Source of the DNA: Galdieria partita
Lineage: Eukaryota; Rhodophyta; Bangiophyceae; Galdieriales; Galdieriaceae
Reading direction: 5' to 3'
DNA length: 64,000 nt
Assembly: GCA_025991245.1 (NCBI GenBank)
Contig: BQMJ01000022.1
Coordinates: 182,539 to 246,538 of the forward strand
Shown: positions 35,456 through 44,255 of the stretch, piece after piece
Layout: each line of letters begins with the position of its first letter
How positions within the stretch are numbered: the first letter of the stretch is position 1
Position numbers and translations under genes: made by a program
Notes under the pieces: model-generated
The model's input: only the letters and a program-made list of their open reading frames with translations
Databases searched by the model: none
Told to the model about the DNA's origin: nothing

Positions 35456-37040
35456 AGTGGACGAGGTGTTGAAAATGAGTCAGAAAAATGCCAACGCGAA
35501 TTTTCCCGATGACGACGAAAATAGCTTTTCTTCTTCAAACTATTTCTATAGAACGAACTTCTTTCTTATTTATATTCTCAAACAATGATGGAACATATTT
35601 CATATTGAAATGTAAATTTGAAGAAAAAGCGTTGCCTAGTGTTTTGTTATATACTGAGCATTATAACTTCTACCCCATTCATCACAATGGTAGTTTCAGT
35701 TTGAAGGTTCCTTTTCTTCGTAAGCTCTATAATAAAAAGAGTATATATGCTATAAAAACAGGAAGAAAGGAAAAGTTCTTCTAAATCTATTTCTTAGAAA
35801 ATTGGATTGCAATTCATTCTCCCAAAAATACTCCTTATTCACAATGCAACAATACTTCACACTGTAAATGTCATTCACTACTCGATTTCTGTTGTTTTGT
35901 TCGATGTGGTGTCGTCATACATTTGTAGTGAATGTAAACAGTTTGATTGTTCTCGTAAACATTAGGAAACTTTTCTTTAGGGTGTCAAGGGAACAAGATA
36001 GTGCGACAAGTGGAACATAGCTAAATTTCAACTTTAGCTTGGTTCACTTCTTGTGCAAGTAATTTGGAAGTATATTTTGAAGATATCTCATTCAGTTGTT
36101 GCTTTTCCTCTATTCTTTCACTATATGACTGCTTTACTAGAGCAGACAAGATTGAAAGTAACACTTGACAACTCAATTGGTTTCTCTACTATTCAAGTGC
36201 TCTTAGTTTTTCCAGAATTGTCAGTGTTTGACTGTTGATATTTGGAGCGTAACCTTTTTGAAATTTTCCAGACTTTTTCAATGTGTATAGAGAGTAATGG
36301 AAATTAGAGTATATGTTACTGACTGTTGCTGAATTGCTGCATTTGTCAAGGTCCATTCATGGAATGCTGTCTGCACAGGTATTTATTATGTGAGCCCTAA
36401 TGATATCATGTCATTGAGAGTTTTCCTACACAGAACTTACAAAGTAGATAGAATCAATAATTGATCCTCCATTTCTTTAAAATTCAATTGTACTCTATGG
36501 ATTATGAAACACTTGGTCTGTACATAAGCTGAGTGAAAACTGACTAGTTGTCTTTTATCAATATACGTGTCTTCAAAATGACAACTTATGTGTCATTGTT
36601 CATAGGTACTTGCTTCTCTTTGTGATTGACGATTTCTCCTCCAACAGTTTCATTAACAAAGATTCGTTTATCTGACAGATTTCAAGAGTTTCCTAGATAG
36701 TTTCTGAATGAATGTTTGGCTGAAAAGCATATCTCTATGTTTCAAACAATGTGATTCTATACAACTGGAGATACTAAATAAAGACACTCTCGAAAGCTGT
36801 TTACTTGAAATTTAGGTTGGGTTGATTTCCATCCAAAGTGCTAACAATGATTTTCTTTAGAATATATACATCTTCTGTTATTGCAGGCCAATCATCCATA
36901 TCAGAGTTACTGCTTTCACAATGATTCAGCATTAGATTGCCAGCCAAGAAAATAAAATATTCAAAACATATCATTTATCATAGACTTTGCAAACCATAAA
37001 GCTCAAAACAACTCTGCTTCCATCAAAGGATAGTCAAGCA
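35456..37040. other. Intergenic
   Basis: About 1.6 kb with no supported gene. The 35488-35784 frame overlaps the 5' flank of copy 2 and has no domain. The stretch 36040..36245 belongs to repeat R3. The remainder is AT-rich and unremarkable. Confidence 0.4.
36040..36245 (+). repeat. Dispersed repeat R3, copy 1
   Basis: Diverged similarity to 48985..49185 and 52675..52870. Shared blocks: tttactagagcagacaagat (36130s) versus ttgctagagcaaacaagatt and tttactagtgtag; and cttgacaactcaattggttt followed by tccagaattgtc, matched in the 52.7 kb copy. Decayed, with no intact frame. Confidence 0.55.
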
Positions 37041-39445
37041 TCACTTTTCTTTTTCCAATAAAACTCGAAATCTTTCGGAAAAGCCTTCACTACAAAGAAA
37101 TTCAATATAGTTTGGTACTGATAAACTACCTTTGGCCTCCTTAAATGGTAATGGAGTAACATAGACAATACTTATGCAGTGTCGCCAATCAATACCTTTG
37201 GAATCCAATAAACAAAAATCTGCAATCCTTCCAGAATCATCTTCCTCTAACGTGATAGTATATTCTTCATTCAAAATCAAACGAATTAAGCTTAGTAACT
37301 GAGGCTTATCTGTTACTTTTACTCGTCTCCTCTTCTTATTACGTTTTCGGCCACTTTGGGAAGTTGCCATTGATCCTTGTTTCCTCTTTGACCTACTAGT
37401 TGATAAATTAGCAGACTCTGAAATATTCCATGCATCTTTCTTGAAAGAAGGTGGCAAAAAGGAGTTTTCGATAGCAGCAGAGTCACGATTATGACTATAA
37501 AATGAAGATATAGATACTTGAAAAAAGTATATATGCCATTGAGAATTCACAATATCCACAAAAATATAGTCAAATCGAGGATGTCGTTCTTCCAGTAATA
37601 TCCAACAGGAATGAGTAAACTTGTTCATGGGAGGATCAAATTCATCTCTAATCAACCGAACCCAGCTATTACAAGATAAACTCAAGTTTCTATATGGTTT
37701 GCTATCGGAACGGATAGTCACTTCTTCTGTTCTATTGATGAACCACAAAAAGAATAATTTTTCAAAAGTTTGCCCTCTTGTGCCCGGATCACTTCGATAA
37801 CGTTCGAACAATTCAGCCAAGTAATTCTCAGAAGCATATCTTTTAAGGAAAGAGGATAACAAGATATCACGTGCAACGCTGTTATAAAAGCGTAAGTAGA
37901 TACGGTTCACTACAACTAATAAACCTCGACTTATATATGCCCCGTCTGCAACCGTAGTATTAGGTTTATTCCTATCCATGAATAGCTTATAAAGCATAGA
38001 ATCAAAATCGCTCTTTTCTCTTTCAGACCTAAGTCCATCAAGATAAACATTGCGCTTTCTTATCATTTCAGAATATAAATTCGAGGTGAAGTGTATCTTT
38101 AGACTTTCGAAATTAGCATCAGGACGATCGTTGGCAAGAAACACCATTTCGGCTATCATTCTAGGCACTAACCCAGTAAGTTCGACTATTTCATCTGAAT
38201 GTTGACGAAGAATGGGTGGATAATCTGGTAAATCTTGCCACAAGTCAAACTCTTTGAAACTTAGAGGCTCCAAATAGTGTTTGACACCTCCATAACTACT
38301 AGGCAAATTATCTTCAAATTGATGATGCTGTGAACCTGCAATAAGAACTCCACAATAAGGCTGTTCAAGTAAATGAAAAAGTCATTATAACAAAAATAGA
38401 ACATTACTTACTGTATTCATCACTTCCATACTGGTATAAAGTCGAAAGAAATCTGGCCACTTATTTGTTTTCTTGCCAAACTCGCGCCACAACACATTAT
38501 GTTCATCGATAATAAACATATTGCGTGGTCCAAGCCGCATTATACAGCGACGAATTGCGAAAGCTAGATTCAGATCTTTCTTTTTGATACAAAAATATAT
38601 CACATGCTTAAGAGGAGCACCATTTAAAGCTTCGTAGTCCCATGACTGAAAACTTGGCAACTCGTCCAGAATGGAGAAATTCATGTACAGCAGCATTTTC
38701 AAGTAAAGTGTAACTATTTGAGAGATGTTGCTGATTTCCTCTAACCATGCAGCTGCGTTTCCAATATACTGCAGAGGAATCCTACAATGCATTGAAAACA
38801 CAGCTGCCATATACAGCTCTACGCTCTTTCCTACACCACTTGCTGCCGATAGAACATTCTGTCGGCGTGGAAGATTGGGAGCTATCACACCAAGGCTTTC
38901 TATGAGTCGATTCCACTTCCTAATAAACTCTCTCCTCAGAAAGATTCTAGAGATTTTCCCAGCACTTTTTTCCACTGGAAAATCATCGGGAAACTGCTTG
39001 GGAGCAACCAACTGCGCTAGGTCTTCAAACGTTTCTTTCCCAACTTGGAAAACTTTACCTCCTATTTGTATTTTTTCTCCAAGAACTGAGGCAACAGTTT
39101 TGAAGAAACACTCTTGTTGAAGATTAGGCAGGTTTGTCAACCATACGTTGCTGAACTTTTCGTCAATTTTACAATCGTCTTGTACAAATATGTCTCTAAA
39201 GTCAATATATCTTTCATTGTCTCTGTCACGACTATTTACGACTGAAGCAAGAATAACTCTTCGACAACCAAAACCAACACGCTTCTTGTCAAAACAAGCC
39301 AACGGTTTTGTAAAGCTTCTACCCCATAAACGACAATTTTTGTTCCAAAACACACCTTAGTTTTGGGCGGATACTGAACATTGGTTGAGGAAAGACAAGT
39401 AGAACGAAACGTAAAAGCAAGGCAACCAACAAGCATTGCAACCAT
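37041..39445 (-). CDS. Crinkler/RHS-like P-loop NTPase (family C)
   Basis: Predicted complement(join(37041..38360, 38412..39355, 39406..39445)), 767 aa; introns 51 and 50 nt. The middle exon has no ATG in frame, so an upstream exon is required; the 40-nt first exon (MVAMLVGCLAFTF) is my best fit and would be a hydrophobic N-terminus. Walker A is SAASGVGKSV (GVGKS at about 187-191) and Walker B is RNMFIIDEHNVLW (about 293-303). The stretch between, and the REFIRKWNRLIESLG lead-in, resemble NTPase domains of Crinkler and retrotransposon-hot-spot proteins. The C-terminal half has HPRFDYIFVDIVN..IYFFQVSIS, a restriction-endonuclease-fold pattern with Gln-x-Ser where Glu-x-Lys is usual, and a basic patch (RSKRKQGS, KRNKKRRRVK). 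It is not a close paralog of its neighbours. The family call is tentative. Confidence 0.65.
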
Positions 39446-41199
39446 CCAATGTTGTCTCACAATCTCGAAACCGATGAATGGACACTTTGCAGCCAATCAA
39501 TAATGGCTATGGATTTATATAGTCTTAGCCAATTGAATGGTTGTTGTGCAAACAAAGAAAAACCTACAAGTTTCACAAAGTTTAAATGAAGTATGTTTGA
39601 GTGGAAAATTTGTCTTGCAATGAACAAGTGTAGACTACAATTTGAGTAATTGTATTTCCTACTATCGATGGAGTTTGACTTGTTCTTTCAAGGAGAAATA
39701 TTGAACTGCCTTCTCTTAGTTATCGTGATTAGAATGTTGTAAAGTTTGAAAAAGCACGTTGTTATTTATTCAATTTTTATGTCTTTACAATAACTATGTG
39801 AGTGAGGATTCTAGGAGTATCTTTGACATTTGTTCATTGTTTACGACAATTGCCAAAGTGTGTCGCGTGCTAAGATAGAAACGGCTCCCTTGCATATGGT
39901 TGACAAATATTTCTAACACAGTCTTTGAATCTTTCTTATGAAAAATATGCTTTCAAATTATCCAAAATTGGTTTATCTGATACTCTCGTATAATTTATTG
40001 TTTCAACAAGAGTCGTTTACATAGTATTTGTCCGGTTATTTTCAGATGATTGCTTTGCTAAAATGATGGCTTACAATATATATGACAAGTTTTGACTATT
40101 TAACATAAGGGATTTTCATTTAAAGTCTTTTTCCTTCAGGCTTAATTTGTTTTGCTTTCTAAAGTGACAACAAATAAAAGTACTGCTCTCCAAGACATCC
40201 ATTTGAACTAAAGAACAACTTGCAAGTCATTGAGAAGAAACTGTTTCTTCTCTAATAATAGTCATGCCCTGTCAAGAAATTAGATGTACGATATCATCTC
40301 AAGACAATACATACAAGAGTTTTGAAATAAAAGTAGGTCAAGAATTTATTTAAACAACCAAGATCGAGTTGTACGAAATGCCATTTTGTCTTTAAAAGAA
40401 AAGGTCCCAACATATTTCCAAGAAACTGTTTGTATAACAATTTGAGACTGTATTCAAAGGTAAAATGTCAAATGTTGTTATGACTACGAGTTAATCTTGG
40501 GTAGCTTATAATGACTCATTAATTTAGTGTTTAAACATCCAATGATTCATTTTTTAATAAATATTCACTTTGTGTGGATTCGTGATCAATCGATCTTCTA
40601 TGATTCCGTTACAACTTTGCATAATCTTCTCTAGGAAGGCGTGTGTATCTTTCTTCTTGAAAAATACGATCGATATTCTCTTGGAGCATTCATTCAATCC
40701 AATTACATGCATAGCCTATAGAATATTTTCCATTCCTTCTTCGAATAAATTATATCTTACCTTCCACATTTTCTTCTTGGATTTGCGAATCCAATAAAAC
40801 GAAACTATAAGTTGGCAGCTCCAGAATGTCCAACTAGTCCCCTTTGATGGTTGCACCCGTTGGACTTCAAACAGCGTTGTCAATTGCAAAGATATGAATG
40901 ATCAAATTCAATATGGTCTCTGACATTGTATTTGCTAGTAGCATAAAGATAACAATATTCTAAACTATGTTCTCGTGATAAGAAAAGTAAACAGTTAATA
41001 CTCTTTTATATATACACTCTGTGATTGAAAGAATCTGTGAAAAAGAATGACGAGTGATTTAGGTGATTAGATGACTTTCGACACTGTTCTATGACAATCA
41101 TGACACATTTTAGAATACCACTAGTACATTTCAAACATATTTAATTCAAATGTTCCAGAGAGATTACCGAATGAACAATTGAATATACGAATTCAAACT
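39446..41199. other. Intergenic
   Basis: About 1.75 kb AT-rich sequence holding only the small candidate gene at 40554..40769. No other coding sequence is supported. Confidence 0.4.
40554..40769 (-). CDS. Possible subtelomeric microprotein gene
   Basis: Complement(join(40554..40715, 40761..40769)) gives 56 aa beginning MWKAMHVIGLNECSKRISI; the 45-nt intron has GTAAGA..ATAG borders. A broken homolog on the same strand at about 49392-49480 reads IHVVGLNKDSKRVLITVVKK, so the HV(I/V)GLN..SKR protein reading is shared by two loci even though their DNA differs. That conservation is the reason for calling it. Function unknown; it may itself be the remnant of a larger gene. Confidence 0.3.
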
Positions 41200-43299
41200 C
41201 TATTGCCAACTTAAGAAACTGTGACGAACTCTTCGAAGTAAGTCGGGTCCAAAATCCCCAAAAAGGGGACGATCAGAAGAGAATGCTCTTTCAAGTCCAT
41301 TCAATATTTCTTTGTCAATGAGCATTTCTACATCTCTTTCACAAAGAATAACAAGTTCACAATTAGAAGGAATCGTAAAAGATTCACTTTCAATAGACAT
41401 TCCACTACTGTAGCAACGACTTTGATCACCCAACTCACGTGAGACATTGAATGCCAATTTTGTACCAACTACAATAAGCATACAATGATTCTTATCAGGT
41501 GCGTTGGATAAAACTTGGTCATGAATAGGAACAAGAAACTTTTTAGCTTCTTCAACAATATCTGACCAGCCAATTCGTTCCGATTTCCAACGACCTTTAC
41601 ACGCAACTCCCACAATAAGAACTTTGGATTCAACGAGAGATTGTAACTTGAACATAATATCAGGACTATGAGAATTGGTGTCTACTGAAATATAGACTTT
41701 GTCAAAATAAAGTGCTTCGTGAATAATCTTGTTCCATTCATTACTTCCATAAATTTTCTGTTTCTTATTTGATTCACTCCTTGATTCAGAAACACCAACA
41801 GATCTCATGTAATCAAGAGGTGAAGGTTCACGGATAGGAAGTTTCATTTCTTTAAATATGGCAGATAACTGAAATAACAACTCCCTAAACTCATTTCGTA
41901 CTTTGGAAGAAAGCATTAAAATAAGTCGGATAGCTACAATTCCTTCAAATACTCGACACTTTGAAGAGAAGAAGCAATCAACTGGCTCTAATTTGAGTGA
42001 TCCAAGAAGTATCTTTTCCAAGAACGAGAAAGATGATAGATACTCAAAGTTTCCAACGAAAACTTTTGGAATCAGCACTTGAAAAGTATCATGGTCAATA
42101 GGATATCGATAGAGTCCCATTTCATTAACAGCGTCAAACAAATAACATTCCGAGTTTAGTGCATCATCTACTTTGAAAGGTATATGATACAGAGCCATCA
42201 TCAATAATATGCCAAATTCACTCTTTTTATCCTCATCTGAAGTTGATATGTGTTGTATAAACGGTTCAGCACAGAATCTTTGGAAACCATCTTCATTCAT
42301 ACATGATAAACATTCATCTTTCAACATAAAAGACTGTCCTCTTGTTTGTACATAATTCAAAAGCATATTCACTGCACGAGTAAGCAGACCAGGGACTCCA
42401 CCGGTAGATTCCAATAGTGCCTCTGCCAATTCATTTACTGAAAAAGAAGGACTACATAGAATATCACAAACTCGAGAATGAACCTGTCCTTTGAGATGGC
42501 TCTTTTCAAGGAATTCAATGAGATTGGAAGATCTTAAAGGTGATAACGAAATAAAGTGCAGTAACACCCTTGGTCCAAAAGCTACAGAATTCTTAATTCT
42601 TAAACCCTTGCTTTTTCCAACAACAATAAAGAATAGATTGTCCTCTAGACAGAGTTCCCAAAGAATACGAAAGAAGTCGTTGTATGGAAAAACTTTACCA
42701 TTTTGGGTCCGTCTGAAATCAAATTCACCGTAACTTTCGTCTAGAGCACCAATCTCATCAAACACCGCAAGAAGATATTGATTGGTAGGAATGTTTAATT
42801 TATCTCGCAACAGTGCTACTAGATTTGAGGGTTCCATTTCCACAGTTTCGAAGGCTTGTCTCTTTCGCATAACTGGAACACCAATTCGAGAGCAGGCGTT
42901 CTTGACAATCAAGTAGTAGATTGCCCATTTTAGACTTCTTTCCTCAGGGTCGGTTCGTTCAAGTTCTCTCAAATCAACGTACAAGAAAGCCGAATCTTTC
43001 AACTTATCCAAAAACTCATTCCTGGAAGAGTTCGAAGCAAAAGACGCAAGGGGAGTTTCACTAGACCTCCGAATCAACTCCAAATAGTTAATACAAAAAG
43101 TAGTCTTGCCGGATCCAAACATATGAGGCGCAAATGGGATCGTCAAACGATAATTGAGGCTGCTTGATTGCCCCTTAAGTTGCTTTCGGTTATTGTGAAG
43201 TTCGTAAAGTTCTTCTGTAACGAGGTACGCATCCTCTTCACGACCTACAACAACAGGCTCGAACGTGTCACGAGGAACCCACTTATCACCGAATATCAT
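41200..43299 (-). CDS. Subtelomeric P-loop NTPase with nuclease-like C-terminus (family A, copy 3)
   Basis: Single exon, 699 aa from the first real ATG at 43299 (MIFGDKWVPRDTFEPVVV); the frame is open 54 bases further up but without an ATG. PFAPHMFGSGKTTF has GSGKT at 62-66; Walker B YLLAVFDEIGALD; LFFIVVGKSKGL; GGVPGLLTRAVNMLL; C-terminal SHSPDIMFKL..VGVACKGRW and IPSNCELVILCERDVEMLI. It is closest to copy 1 over the middle and C-terminal parts (long identical runs such as SRVCDILCSPSFSVNELAEA), but shares with copy 2 a near-identical segment encoding PYNDFFRILWELCLEDN. All motifs are intact. Confidence 0.85.
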   Translation of the reverse strand: MIFGDKWVPRDTFEPVVVGREEDAYLVTEELYELHNNRKQLKGQSSSLNYRLTIPFAPHMFGSGKTTFCINYLELIRRSSETPLASFASNSSRNEFLDKLKDSAFLYVDLRELERTDPEERSLKWAIYYLIVKNACSRIGVPVMRKRQAFETVEMEPSNLVALLRDKLNIPTNQYLLAVFDEIGALDESYGEFDFRRTQNGKVFPYNDFFRILWELCLEDNLFFIVVGKSKGLRIKNSVAFGPRVLLHFISLSPLRSSNLIEFLEKSHLKGQVHSRVCDILCSPSFSVNELAEALLESTGGVPGLLTRAVNMLLNYVQTRGQSFMLKDECLSCMNEDGFQRFCAEPFIQHISTSDEDKKSEFGILLMMALYHIPFKVDDALNSECYLFDAVNEMGLYRYPIDHDTFQVLIPKVFVGNFEYLSSFSFLEKILLGSLKLEPVDCFFSSKCRVFEGIVAIRLILMLSSKVRNEFRELLFQLSAIFKEMKLPIREPSPLDYMRSVGVSESRSESNKKQKIYGSNEWNKIIHEALYFDKVYISVDTNSHSPDIMFKLQSLVESKVLIVGVACKGRWKSERIGWSDIVEEAKKFLVPIHDQVLSNAPDKNHCMLIVVGTKLAFNVSRELGDQSRCYSSGMSIESESFTIPSNCELVILCERDVEMLIDKEILNGLERAFSSDRPLFGDFGPDLLRRVRHSFLSWQ

Positions 43300-44255
43300 C
43301 GTCGCCAAAACGAAATCGATAATATGCGTCAAAAAGGATATTTCGAAGGACACTTAGTTCCATACTTGTGCGTCGGGTGTTGTACTTTCTGTTGTTGAAT
43401 TCAAAGAAGAGTGTCTTTGAAATATGAGTAGAAACTTGTGATGTGTCTACGTTCGTCCAAATACCTTTCCAGCTGTTGTATTCAACAGTTATTAGAGCTT
43501 TAAGAAAGATATATATCTCTATCGAGAACGACTCTTGTGTTCATAGTAGATATGCGAGATCAAAAGACACCTTAGAGCATAGTATTTGGAGACATCTGTG
43601 TTTGGTCCTTGCAATGCGGTACTTTTCTCTGCAATTGTACTTTACTGACTCCTGTGTATCTCTCTCTCTTGCAAGATACCAGTTTTCAAAGACCTCGTTT
43701 ATAGCGCTTTAAGTTTTCACAAATAATCTTGTACAAGTATCTTGAACTATCTAGATAAAGAGATGTTATTCCAAGGCCACTCGAGGAAACCTTGAATAAC
43801 GGTCCCAATCGGAATAGTTTCTACTGCAGCTTGATCTCTTTGTCACTTTTTTACAACAGTTATAGACAATAGAAACTTGTTTTGTGCTTTTTTTTGTCAA
43901 TTTTGGTTGATCAAAGTAACTGTTCTTTTCCATAAATGGCAGCAGAACAGAGACCTAAGGGCTTGAGAGATATCGTCATGAGAACCATTTCCGTCAAAAA
44001 AAGAGAATATTGCATAGTTCAAATAGAGAGTACCATATGTGAAATACTTTCAGAGAAAGAGATACAAATGTTGAAACAAATGAACTTGTGTCTTCCAAGT
44101 CATTCTCCTGTGTGATACACTACAAGATGTTGAGTATTATATAAGAAGTGAACAACTGACAGCTTTGTCATATTCTCCACATGCATTCAACTCTATAAAG
44201 ATCATAAAGCGTGATAGAGAAACTCAAAACGAAGCGAAACTTGGATATAAAAAAC
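43300..44255. other. Intergenic
   Basis: About 950 bases between two minus-strand NTPase genes. An 89-codon plus frame at 43443 lacks any domain. The copy 3 promoter should lie just above 43299. Confidence 0.4.

Noticed and set aside
38385-39353. Family C as two separate genes
   Set aside because: A 51-nt GTAAGT..CAG intron joins the two frames in phase, and the NTPase and C-terminal parts belong together.
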